In this document: one piece after another, positions 10,320-18,027 of the stretch
Layout of the letters: every line of letters starts with the position of its first letter
How positions within the stretch are numbered: position 1 is the stretch's first letter
Translations under genes and position numbers: made by a program
Notes under the pieces: model-generated
The model's input: only the letters and a program-made list of their open reading frames with translations
What the model was told of the DNA's origin: nothing
Database searches by the model: none
Origin: Gulosibacter macacae
GTDB lineage: Bacteria; Actinomycetota; Actinomycetes; Actinomycetales; Microbacteriaceae
DNA: 64,000 nucleotides
Direction: 5' to 3'
NCBI RefSeq assembly: GCF_003865375.1
Contig: NZ_RQVS01000004.1
Coordinates: 159,910-223,909, forward strand

Positions 10320-12484
10320 GCCTCGCCTCCACGCGCTGCGGATGCGAGGAACCGCTCGGCTTGTGCCCGCGACTCGACCACGTGCATCCGCAAGTCGAGT
10401 GGACCAGCCGCGAGCGCGGTGACGAGCACCCCGGTCGTCATCGCACGGAGGAAGAGTTCAGCGCGCGCACCAGTGGGAACCAGAACGAGCGCGCGGCCGT
10501 CGCGCAAGACAATTGCCGCAGCATCCACTGCCCCTCGCCAAGGATGTCCCGGGTCAACCCGCCAGCGGCGCCCAAGCACGCTGATGACAAATTCGCCTGC
10601 GCCCCCGGTATCGGGCACGAGGTGAATGGCCGTCTCGGCGGCTGCGGCGTCAGCTCGCACCCGCAGCCCGGATGCGCCGAGCGCCTCGAGCTGCCAGCTT
10701 CCGGGCTGCGGGCCGGTACCAATGGTCGCTTCAGTCCACCGGAGTGCCTCTCGGTCTTCGGCCCACTCCACCCCCTGATCAGCGTCATCGCGGGCCGCGA
10801 GCGGTGTGCACCACAAGCCCGTGCGACGCGTGGCGAGTGACCCAAACGGAGTTGCTGAAGGGTAGGGGCCGCGCAACACCGTGGTGTCGCCGACCCGCCA
10901 ATCAATGAGCCCCGCATCCGTTGCCACGCGCAGTTGCTGCTCGCCGTAGTGAAGCTCCCGCACGGTGCCACGCTCCGCCACAGTGTCAAGCCGCGTTGGC
11001 GCGGTATCCACGACCAGCGCTGGCTCAGCCGTGCTCGACGCCCCGACCCGGCGCCGCCGTAGCGCTGCCGTCACTCGGTGGAGCCCCTCGGGGTTCGTTG
11101 TCAGCGGCGGAGTTTCGGCACCCAGCTCAATCCGCAAGTGCACCTCGGCACCAGGATGCGCCGAGTGCAGCGCCGGTGCACTGCGGCTATCGGCGCGAGC
11201 AATCCCAGTCCAGCCGAGGCGCATGCTCGTGATGCCGTCGGACCACCAGGCCGCGGTGGCGGCAAGCGGTTCGCGGGCCGCCTCGAAATCACCCCAGTCA
11301 TTCGGCCAGAGGCCCGGGAGCACCGGGCCGCCCCGCCATTCACCGCCGTCATCACGCAGTGCGTGTTCGGCCACGCGCATGGTGACCCAGGGGGCAGTAA
11401 GTGCGACAACGTCGCGATTGGGCGAGGTCACTAGGTCAATCGCGTGGCCCTCATGACCGATGCGAACTTCCCGCGTGACGGCATCATCATCAGCGACCAA
11501 TTGCCAACGCTGGGCTTGTGCATCCGTTACTTCGTGCACGCGAATGCGACGCCGGTGGCCCTGCCGACGCACGGCAGGTGCATCCTCGCCGAGGGCAACC
11601 GGCCAGCGCTCGCGCAGAAGCACGGTAGGTGCGCGGCCCGGTTCGTTCCGGTGCAATTCGATCGTGCCATCGTCGAAGATGACGAGCGCATGGCCGTCAG
11701 CAAGCGCAATACGTTCTCTCTCGCTGCACGGTTCGGGAGCCGACACCGTAGCCTCGGCCGGAGACGCAATTGGGGTGCCGCTCGTCTGTTCCAGCGCCAA
11801 GACGGTGCCAAGTTCGTGGTCAACAACGGCAGTGAGTTCGAGGTCGCCAGTGTCGATTGGATAATCGACGACCAGGCGGCCGTCGCGTACTACGACCCCG
11901 GCAGCCGGGTCGACATCGCGACCCGCGCGCATCATCCGCCAATTCAGCTTGACCGCCACCTCGTCGACATCGGCGCCGGGGTTGGCCCGAATCAGATCGT
12001 CAATGACACCCGGCAGATGGGAGACGAGCTCCACATACCCGTCTTCGTCAGGGCGGGCGCCCGGCCGTGCTCGAAAGCCGACCCGCAGGTAGAGCGGGAA
12101 TGCCCGCACATTCGCTGGATTCGCCTCAATACGCAGGGTCCGCACACCGCCAGCACGGATGCGGTCGGCAAAGACTTCGCGAAAGAGCTTCCCGGCGAGC
12201 ATCGAGTTGCGATATCGATCGTCGATGACAAAGAGCCCCGCGAACCGCTCATGCGGTGCGGCCGCTCGTCGGCCCGAGCCGATTGCAAGCGCGATGCAGC
12301 CACGCAGCTCCGTACCATCATCGCCCACAATGCACTCGGTGATGCGGCGTTCTGCGAACACTTGTCGCACCTGTTCGGCGGTCAGCGTCGTGCCAAACTC
12401 GGCCGGGCCATACGCATTGCGGTTGAGCAGGTCGGCCAATGCCCCGGCGTCGGCATCGGTGTAAGTGCGGACCTCGATGGCCAA
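10316..12484 (-). CDS. GNAT N-acetyl/acyltransferase fused to a large unassigned beta-rich domain
   Basis: A 722-residue protein. Residues 1-155 are a GNAT domain: VRTYTDADAGALADLLN at the start, then a FAGLFVIDDRYRNSMLAGKLFREVFADRI acyl-CoA-binding region (in place of the usual Q/RxxGxG/A) and LRIEANPANVRAFPLYLRVGFR. The remaining 560 residues hold many short strands, tryptophans and motifs such as WRGGPVLPGLWPNDWGDFE; the layout suggests a galactose-mutarotase-like or carbohydrate-binding sandwich, but I recognise no family. It lies between the dehydratase and the glycosyltransferase-like gene with near-zero spacing. The enzyme could move the ACP-bound acyl chain onto an amine acceptor. That is inference from position only. 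Confidence 0.65.
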   Translation of the reverse strand: MAIEVRTYTDADAGALADLLNRNAYGPAEFGTTLTAEQVRQVFAERRITECIVGDDGTELRGCIALAIGSGRRAAAPHERFAGLFVIDDRYRNSMLAGKLFREVFADRIRAGGVRTLRIEANPANVRAFPLYLRVGFRARPGARPDEDGYVELVSHLPGVIDDLIRANPGADVDEVAVKLNWRMMRAGRDVDPAAGVVVRDGRLVVDYPIDTGDLELTAVVDHELGTVLALEQTSGTPIASPAEATVSAPEPCSERERIALADGHALVIFDDGTIELHRNEPGRAPTVLLRERWPVALGEDAPAVRRQGHRRRIRVHEVTDAQAQRWQLVADDDAVTREVRIGHEGHAIDLVTSPNRDVVALTAPWVTMRVAEHALRDDGGEWRGGPVLPGLWPNDWGDFEAAREPLAATAAWWSDGITSMRLGWTGIARADSRSAPALHSAHPGAEVHLRIELGAETPPLTTNPEGLHRVTAALRRRRVGASSTAEPALVVDTAPTRLDTVAERGTVRELHYGEQQLRVATDAGLIDWRVGDTTVLRGPYPSATPFGSLATRRTGLWCTPLAARDDADQGVEWAEDREALRWTEATIGTGPQPGSWQLEALGASGLRVRADAAAAETAIHLVPDTGGAGEFVISVLGRRWRVDPGHPWRGAVDAAAIVLRDGRALVLVPTGARAELFLRAMTTGVLVTALAAGPLDLRMHVVESRAQAERFLASAARGGEA

Positions 12485-12487
12485 TGC

Positions 12488-12943
12488 TTACCCCTCGATT
12501 GGGCGGGTGGCCACAGCGATATTGCCTTCGGCAACGGTCTTCGTGTCGACGATCAGACGGCACTCGTACTCGAAAAGATCCCCCAGCACTGCCCGACGGC
12601 GCACGTGAAACTCAACCTGGTCACCGGGATGCACGGTCTGCTTGAACGAGAACTTGCGGATGCCTGCGAGATAGCCGAGCTTCGGCGGGGCATCGGCTTC
12701 AGCGGCCGCGTTCTCCACGATGCCGCAGGTGTGTCCGGCGGCTTCGATCAGGAGCACCCCCGGGTACACCGCGTGCCCCGGGAAGTGACCGGCAAACACT
12801 GGATCAGAGATCGAGATGTTCTTGAGGCCCACGCCATTCGCGCCGGGTTCACTGACCTCGACGCGGTCAAGGAGCGCGAACGGCTGGCGATGCGGCAGCA
12901 TCCGTTGCAGCGCATCCGCGTCAAAGCGGCGCGACTTGGTCAC
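12488..12943 (-). CDS. fabZ: 3-hydroxyacyl-ACP dehydratase, FabZ type
   Basis: A 151-residue single hot-dog protein. It has LPHRQPFALLDRV at the N-terminus and the catalytic motif HFPGHAVYPGVLLIEAAGH, supplying the His and Glu that dehydrate 3-hydroxyacyl-ACP. It overlaps the upstream ACP gene by four bases (ATGA) and precedes the GNAT fusion by three bases. As the operon has no enoyl reductase, its products would remain unsaturated, the logic of polyene-forming highly reducing type II PKS systems. The housekeeping FAS of many actinobacteria is a separate large type I enzyme, which supports a specialised role for this small dehydratase. Confidence 0.9.
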   Translation of the reverse strand: MTKSRRFDADALQRMLPHRQPFALLDRVEVSEPGANGVGLKNISISDPVFAGHFPGHAVYPGVLLIEAAGHTCGIVENAAAEADAPPKLGYLAGIRKFSFKQTVHPGDQVEFHVRRRAVLGDLFEYECRLIVDTKTVAEGNIAVATRPIEG

Positions 12944-13209
12944 TGGTTCGCCTCGATTTCGTCGGCGAGCTTGTTCATCGAACCGAAGATCGCGCGCTGC
13001 TCATCCGACACGAACACGCCGAACTCCTCTTCGAGCAGGCTCACGATTTCGAGGGTGTCGAGCGAGTCAAGTTCCAGGCCGCGGCCGAATAGCGGCTGGT
13101 CAAAGTCGACCTGTTCCGGTGCATCCGGCAGATCGAGGCCCTCGAGCAGGAGCGCGCGGAGGCGAGAGTTAAGTTCGAAGCGCTCAGTGGCCTTCTCAAA
13201 CTGCGACAT
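12940..13209 (-). CDS. Acyl carrier protein
   Basis: An 89-residue acidic helical protein. The carrier signature is GLELDSLDTLEIVSLLEEEFG, with the serine of DSL as the phosphopantetheine attachment site and the acidic helix II that docks to partner enzymes. The start (ATG at 13209) sits behind AAGGAACCCCC. A 68-bp gap separates it from the ketoreductase gene and it overlaps fabZ. It should carry the growing chain between the KS, KR and DH of this operon after activation by the Sfp-like or AcpS-type transferase. The N-terminal 15 residues are longer than in housekeeping AcpP. Confidence 0.92.
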   Translation of the reverse strand: MSQFEKATERFELNSRLRALLLEGLDLPDAPEQVDFDQPLFGRGLELDSLDTLEIVSLLEEEFGVFVSDEQRAIFGSMNKLADEIEANQ

Positions 13210-13277
13210 GGGGGTTCCTTTGTTCTGGGTTCAGCGAGGGGTGAAACTGCGTCGGTGGGGAGGTGGCGGGGTCGAGG

Positions 13278-14027
13278 TCAGGCAGTGATGCCGCCGTCGA
13301 CGGCGAGAATCTGCCCGGTCACATAGCTCGACTCGGAGGTGGCGAGGAAGCGGATCGCTCGCGCGATCTCTTCGGCCTCGCCCATGCGGCCAAGCGGGAT
13401 GCGCTCGACAAGCGCCTGCCTCGAGGCGGCGTCCATACCGCGCACCATGTCGGTGTCGGTGAAGCCGGGTGCGACGGCATTGACGCGGATGCCCGCGGCC
13501 GCCCCTTCTTTCGCGAGGGCCTGGGTGAGGGCGTTGACGCCGCCTTTAGACGCCGAGTAGTTCGCTTGGCCGGCTTGTCCGCGCAGACCTGAGGTTGACG
13601 AGAGCAACACGATCGCGCCACCGGTCTTCCGCATCGCGCGCAGTGCATCCCGGCAAATGAAGAAGGAGCCGACGAGATTCGTCTCGATCACTCGGCGAAA
13701 CTTGTCCGCGCTCATGGAGCCGGCGAATCCGTCACTGGTGATGCCAGCGGCGACCACCACCGCGCTCAGCGCGCCGTCGAAATCGGTGCGAATCGCGCGC
13801 ATGCCCGCGCGCACCGCATCCTCATCGGCGACGTCGACACGGGTGCCGAAGTAGCGAGCGCCGAACGCCTCAACTGCACGCGCGGTCGCCGCGCTTTCGT
13901 CGTCATTGCTGCGGTACCAACCGGCAATGTCGTAGCCGACGCGTGCCAGTTCGATGGCTGCCGCGCGGCCAATTCCGCGCGATGCACCGGTCACCAGCGC
14001 CACGGGGCGAGCATTCACTTCAGTCAT
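13278..14027 (-). CDS. fabG: 3-oxoacyl-ACP reductase, FabG-type SDR
   Basis: A 249-residue short-chain dehydrogenase/reductase. It shows the NADP-binding TGASRGIG, the VVAAGI (NAG-like) strand, and the Ser-Tyr-Lys site in LLSSTSGLRGQAGQANYSASKGG. The C-terminus YVTGQILAVDGGITA is the FabG/SDR signature. It overlaps the malonyltransferase gene by four bases and the ACP gene follows, so reduction of 3-oxoacyl-ACP intermediates within this system is the expected role. Cofactor preference is likely NADPH, as an Arg follows the first Ser of the turn. Confidence 0.9.
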   Translation of the reverse strand: MTEVNARPVALVTGASRGIGRAAAIELARVGYDIAGWYRSNDDESAATARAVEAFGARYFGTRVDVADEDAVRAGMRAIRTDFDGALSAVVVAAGITSDGFAGSMSADKFRRVIETNLVGSFFICRDALRAMRKTGGAIVLLSSTSGLRGQAGQANYSASKGGVNALTQALAKEGAAAGIRVNAVAPGFTDTDMVRGMDAASRQALVERIPLGRMGEAEEIARAIRFLATSESSYVTGQILAVDGGITA

Positions 14028-14920
14028 CGGGCATCTGCTCCTTCGTGGATTCGCACTGGGCGACCGTCGAGATAGGGGCGGGCGAGGCGCGCGATGGCGC
14101 GGCCGGGCCCGTACACGTCAAAATCAGCGCAACTCGCGAGCGTGGTCATCACTGCCTGCCAACGCACGGGCGAGGTGAGTCCGTCGCGCAGATCGGCGCG
14201 GATGCGGTCGCCCGCATCCACATGCGACCCACTCACGCAACCGACGTAACCGAGCGCGTCGGCGAATTCGACCTCACCAAGCGTCTGCGACCAGGCCGCT
14301 GCCACCGGTTGCATGAAGCGCGAATGAAAGGCATTGCTCACTTCGAGGCGCTTCGAGCGACCACCAATTGCGGCGGCTGCCGCCGCGATGTTCGCTTCGG
14401 CGCCCGCAAGGACCACCTGGGTGGGGCCATTGACCGCCGCCACATCGACATCGAACTGGGCAGCGAGATCGGTCGCGGCGGCGAGCTGGGCCGACTCGTC
14501 GAACGTCTTGGTCGTGGCGACGGCGAGCATCGTCCCACCTGTGGGTGCACCAGCCATGAGCCTTCCGCGCTCGGCTGCCAATTGCACGGCGGTCACCGGC
14601 GATATGGCGCCAGCAACCGCTGCCGCGGCAAGCGCACCCACACTGTGACCAGCTGTTGCCGCTGCCGGGTTTGGGCGATGGTCATCAGCGATCCAGGTCG
14701 CGAGCGCCGCCGTGGTGAGCGCCGGTTGCAGATTCTCGGTGCGAGTGAGCATCTCGAGACTCGAGTGCCAACAGAGTTCCCGCAGATCGCGGTCGATTGC
14801 GACGCTCGCTTCATCAAAGAATGTGGCGGCGGCAGGTGACTGTTCAGTTGCGCGTCGACCCATGCCGGGTACCTGGCTCCCCTGCCCGGGGAAGAGCACT
14901 GCGGTGCCGTTGCGGTTCAT
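14024..14920 (-). CDS. fabD: ACP S-malonyltransferase, FabD-like
   Basis: A 298-residue acyltransferase that loads malonyl units from CoA onto the ACP. It has the N-terminal FPGQGSQVPGMG, the nucleophile elbow AGHSVGALAAAAV (Ser in GHSVG rather than the commoner GHSLG), and NAFHSRFMQP with the catalytic His. The specificity-determining FHS triad favours malonyl over methylmalonyl extender units. It overlaps the ABC permease gene upstream and the ketoreductase downstream by four bases each, so the transporter and the biosynthetic genes are translationally coupled. It supplies the operon with its own malonyl loading step. Confidence 0.9.
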   Translation of the reverse strand: MNRNGTAVLFPGQGSQVPGMGRRATEQSPAAATFFDEASVAIDRDLRELCWHSSLEMLTRTENLQPALTTAALATWIADDHRPNPAAATAGHSVGALAAAAVAGAISPVTAVQLAAERGRLMAGAPTGGTMLAVATTKTFDESAQLAAATDLAAQFDVDVAAVNGPTQVVLAGAEANIAAAAAAIGGRSKRLEVSNAFHSRFMQPVAAAWSQTLGEVEFADALGYVGCVSGSHVDAGDRIRADLRDGLTSPVRWQAVMTTLASCADFDVYGPGRAIARLARPYLDGRPVRIHEGADAR

Positions 14921-15795
14921 CGCAGGCTCCGTCCGATGCGCCAGGCGCCGAGCGCCGTGAATACGACTGCCATGACGACGAGTCCGACGATCGCCCAGAT
15001 GGGTTCGATGACGAGATCGCCGATCGAGAGCGTGAAGCCGTAGTAGTTCCCGATTTCGGTGTGTGCTTGGGCGACACCGCCAGCGAGCTGGTCGAGCGCG
15101 GGGCCAGCCAATGGCTCCCGCAGGAGCATCGCGGCGGGTGAGAATGGCAGCGCGTTGATGACGTTGCCGATCTCGGTCGACAGGAGGCCAAGTGGCAGGT
15201 AAGCGCCCGCGAGAAAGCCGAGCAGGGTGCCGACGATGGTGCTCATGGCCGTGTACGCACTTGCCGTGCCGATGAACGTGAGCAGGAACGAAGAGAACGC
15301 GGCGAACGCGGTTGAGAGCAGCACGATCAGACCGAATGCCTGCAACAACCCAAGCGCGCTCGGGAAGTGGCCGTAGAGCACTTGCATGAGGAGCGCGCCG
15401 CCGAGGAGCAAGACGGTGCTCATGAGCGTCGCGACGACCACTGCCGACAGCAAGTAGCCGAGGATGAGTTGCCAGCGACGAATGGGCGAGACGCGAAATT
15501 CTTTGAAGCGGCCCGAGGAACGGTCATCGACGTAGGAGCCGAGTGCGGCCAGTCCCGTGGTGAATGTCGAGATCGTAATGATTCCCGCAAAGACCCAGCT
15601 GCCGACGAACCACCCAATATCGCCGGTGTCGCTATTCGGAAGCTGCGCCTTGAGGTTGTCGACCTGGAGCGAACCAAGGAAGAGCAGGTAAAGGAGCAAC
15701 AGAATCACTGCCGAGAGCAGCGAGAGAAATACGGCGGCACGATCCCGGAAATAGATCCGCAGGTTTCGGCCGATCAGGGTCATCACGGTGGTCAT
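14917..15795 (-). CDS. ABC-2 type transporter permease (DrrB-like)
   Basis: A 292-residue membrane protein with six predicted transmembrane helices, arranged as in the ABC-2 family. It starts MTLIGRNLRIYFRDRAAVFLSLLSAVILLLLY, the membrane-proximal coupling helix plus TM1. A long extracytoplasmic loop follows TM1 and the VSPIRRWQLILGYLLSAVV cytosolic loop is typical. It overlaps its ATPase gene by four bases. DrrAB-type pairs export drugs, polyketides and glycolipids, so export of the operon's product is the simplest role. Confidence 0.87.
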   Translation of the reverse strand: MTTVMTLIGRNLRIYFRDRAAVFLSLLSAVILLLLYLLFLGSLQVDNLKAQLPNSDTGDIGWFVGSWVFAGIITISTFTTGLAALGSYVDDRSSGRFKEFRVSPIRRWQLILGYLLSAVVVATLMSTVLLLGGALLMQVLYGHFPSALGLLQAFGLIVLLSTAFAAFSSFLLTFIGTASAYTAMSTIVGTLLGFLAGAYLPLGLLSTEIGNVINALPFSPAAMLLREPLAGPALDQLAGGVAQAHTEIGNYYGFTLSIGDLVIEPIWAIVGLVVMAVVFTALGAWRIGRSLR

Positions 15796-16697
15796 TCGGA
15801 TTCACGTCCGTTCGTCAGGCGCAGGAAGACGTCGTCCATCGATCCCTGCACGAGTTGGAAAGTGCTCACCGCATCGCCGAGATCGTTGAGTACGGCGAGC
15901 GCGGTCGCCGAATTTGGTACCGGTACGTGCACAGCGCCGCCTTCGTCGAACCAATCGGCATCGGGAAGGTGTCGTTCGACGCCATCGACCACGTCATCTC
16001 GCCGACCGTCTGAGGCCACAAGCAGGAGCTCGGGCTGCGAGTGCTCGGCGCGCAACTCAATGGGTGTGCCCTCGGCGAGGATGCGTCCCTCGTCGATGAC
16101 GATGACGCTGTCCGCCGATTCCGTTTCTTGCATGTAGTGCGTGGTGAGCACGACGGTCAGTCCGAGATCCTGTTGTAGGCCGCTCACCGCTCGCCACACC
16201 TGATCGCGGCTTTGTGGGTCGAGGCCTGCGGTTGGCTCGTCAAGGAAGAGGGTTTGCGGCCGGTTGATCAGCGCGCGGGCGATGTCGACTCGGCGCTTCT
16301 GGCCACCCGAGAGCACGCCGTACCGCCGATCGCGGAAACCTTTGAGGTCGACAAGTTCGGTGAGTTCGTCAATACGCGAATCGGCCACGCCGTGAAGGCG
16401 CGCACGCAGTCGCAGGTTCTCGTCAACCGACAGCATCGGGTCGAGGAGCGATTGCTGGAAAACGACGCCAATGCGTTCTCGGATGCGGTGATCGTCACGT
16501 CCGACCGTGAGGCCGTCGATCACGATCTCCCCAGCATCGAAGCCAAGCAACGTCGTCATGCATGAGATGGTGGTGGTTTTCCCGGCACCATTCGTGCCGA
16601 GCAGGGCGAAGAGCTCGCCATCTGCGACCTCGAACGACAGTGCATCCACCGCCTTCACGGTTCGATATCGCTTGGTCAGCCCGTCGACGGTGATCAC
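15792..16697 (-). CDS. ABC transporter ATP-binding protein (DrrA-like)
   Basis: A 301-residue ATPase with Walker A GTNGAGKTT, Q-loop VVFQQS, signature LSGGQKRRVDIARAL, Walker B LFLDEPTAGLD and the H-loop TTHYMQE. The C-terminal 80 residues match the DrrA-type extension. The GTG at 16697 is preferred: it follows GAGAGGGAACAC, a clear ribosome site, and the next residues ITVDGLTKRYR begin the family homology, whereas the open frame extends to 16835 without homologous sequence. It is the first gene of the PKS-like operon, so export, and probably self-protection, is made first. Confidence 0.9.
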   Translation of the reverse strand: MITVDGLTKRYRTVKAVDALSFEVADGELFALLGTNGAGKTTTISCMTTLLGFDAGEIVIDGLTVGRDDHRIRERIGVVFQQSLLDPMLSVDENLRLRARLHGVADSRIDELTELVDLKGFRDRRYGVLSGGQKRRVDIARALINRPQTLFLDEPTAGLDPQSRDQVWRAVSGLQQDLGLTVVLTTHYMQETESADSVIVIDEGRILAEGTPIELRAEHSQPELLLVASDGRRDDVVDGVERHLPDADWFDEGGAVHVPVPNSATALAVLNDLGDAVSTFQLVQGSMDDVFLRLTNGRESE

Positions 16698-16876
16698 GTG
16701 TTCCCTCTCAGTGCCGGCGGTTGCGGATCTCGAAGAGGCCGCAGGCACGAGAGTTGAACGTAGGGGGTTGAAGTGGACCGCAGGGATACCCCAGGGGTTA
16801 CTTTGGGGCTGCCATAAGTCCGATTGATGGACCATAGGTGAACGGCAGACGCTGCGTTTGATCGTCGTTCACGTTG

Positions 16877-16898
16877 ACTCGTCCACTCTTGGACGAGT
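16877..16898. promoter_or_regulatory. Putative operator palindrome upstream of the PKS-like operon
   Basis: A perfect 9-bp inverted repeat, ACTCGTCCA - CTCT - TGGACGAGT, 180 bp upstream of the first gene of the operon. On the minus strand a TTGACC hexamer (revcomp of 16912-16917) precedes it, so a bound repressor would sit over the promoter. Its length and four-base centre suit TetR- or MarR-type dimers. No regulator gene is adjacent, so the binding protein is unknown. Confidence 0.5.
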
Positions 16899-16925
16899 GC
16901 CTAATCTCCCTGGTCAACAACAAAA

Positions 16926-16988
16926 TTGCACCCGCTCAAGCAGAGCGCCCGAATGTTGATTTCGGCGCTCCCGCGAGAGCGGGTGCAA
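16926..16988 (-). terminator. Branched terminator of the hypothetical gene at 17.0-18.0 kb
   Basis: The outer stem is 12 bp (16926-16937 with 16977-16988), enclosing a second stem (16943-16953 with 16961-16970). On the minus strand it is followed by TTTTGTTGTTG, a T-rich tail. It isolates the hypothetical gene from the PKS-like operon. Confidence 0.75.
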
Positions 16989-17000
16989 GAAAAAAGTCCG

Positions 17001-17954
17001 TTAGATGAAGAACACCACCACCGCGGTCGCGATCGCGATGAGCACCGCAATCACGCCACCAGCAACCGCGAGCCGCGCGAGCGACTTCCGCGCCCCGCGC
17101 ATCCCGGCGAGGCCAAGTGCAATCGCAATAGCGCCAACGACCCCGCCAACGATCCACGCCCATCCGGGCAAACAAAGAATGAGCAACGCGAGCACCGCAA
17201 GCACAAGCGCCACGAGCGGCATCGGTGAAGCCTGCTCGGCGGCGCCGGTACCAAACTGTGGCGCCGAGAACTCTCGCCCGGCAGCGCCCTGACCGAGCCC
17301 GTCAAAGCTGTTCGCGCGCGGCGCCGCGGGCACACCGAACCCGGCATCAGCAGCTGGACCCGCCACCGGGCGACCTGCCGCGGCCTCATAGCCAGATTCA
17401 TCCACGGTGACCCCGAACGTGCCGCCGCCAGCGGGCACCTGTCGGTTTCCCTCGCGCACCAGCTCGCGAACTGTCGTCGACTCGGGCGTCGACACCGGTT
17501 GCGGTTGCGGCCAGGCGGCCGGAATCGCGGGTTCAGCGGCGGGTGAGTGCGCATCGCTACCCTGCGCATCCACACCCTGCGCATCCAGACCCTGCGCCTC
17601 GGCCGACTGCGCACCCCAATTGGCCGGTGCCGGCGTCTGGTGCGCACCAAAGCCGGATGCATCGTGCTCAATCCCAAAGGTGCCACCGGCAGCCGGCACG
17701 GCCGCTTCGTCCGCGTAGCTCGTGTCGATGGTTTCGTCGGTGCTCGCGTCGATGCTCGCGTCGATGGTCTCGTCAGTGCCGTCAAGCACGCCTGCTTCGA
17801 GACCGTCAGCCTCAACCACATCGGACGCCGACGACGCAGGCGCCTCGCCATCGCGGCGCTCGATCGCGGCCGACTCGGCTGGCTTCAGGTCTTCGACCGA
17901 ATCGGCATTCGTGTCGTCGCCCGGCGACTGCGGTCCGCGGTTCTGCTCGCTCAT
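17001..17954 (-). CDS. Hypothetical C-terminally anchored membrane protein with repeated VPAxGGTFG motif
   Basis: A 317-residue protein of unknown function. Residues 1-215 are acidic, low in complexity and probably disordered. They include stretches rich in D-E-T-I-D and a threefold AQG-x-DAQG run. Two copies of a 19-residue motif, VPAAGGTFGIEHDASGFGA and VPAGGGTFGVTVDESGYEA, are separated by about 85 residues. Two or three hydrophobic helices close the protein (LVALVLAVLALLILCLPGWAW, IVGGVVGAIAIALGLAGM, LAVAGGVIAVLIAIATAVVVFFI), as in DUF4190-like tails. The ATG at 17954 follows AGGAGGGAG. It lies 73 bp downstream of rimI-tsaD and may be read through from that operon. Confidence 0.75.
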   Translation of the reverse strand: MSEQNRGPQSPGDDTNADSVEDLKPAESAAIERRDGEAPASSASDVVEADGLEAGVLDGTDETIDASIDASTDETIDTSYADEAAVPAAGGTFGIEHDASGFGAHQTPAPANWGAQSAEAQGLDAQGVDAQGSDAHSPAAEPAIPAAWPQPQPVSTPESTTVRELVREGNRQVPAGGGTFGVTVDESGYEAAAGRPVAGPAADAGFGVPAAPRANSFDGLGQGAAGREFSAPQFGTGAAEQASPMPLVALVLAVLALLILCLPGWAWIVGGVVGAIAIALGLAGMRGARKSLARLAVAGGVIAVLIAIATAVVVFFI

Positions 17955-18027
17955 CGTGACGGCGCTCCCTCCTGGGTGTTGTGCCACATCCTATTGGCCC
18001 AGCCCTCTGCGCTCGCTCAGCCCGATC

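Noticed and set aside
9126..10625. A plus-strand open frame of 499 codons
   Set aside because: It lies antisense to the glycosyltransferase-like and GNAT-fusion genes, whose proteins show real motifs. High-GC DNA produces long antisense frames; its translation is Arg/Gly/Glu-rich and has no domain pattern.
11444..13288. A plus-strand open frame of 614 codons
   Set aside because: Antisense to the GNAT fusion, fabZ and ACP genes. It crosses several real genes and has no recognisable motif.
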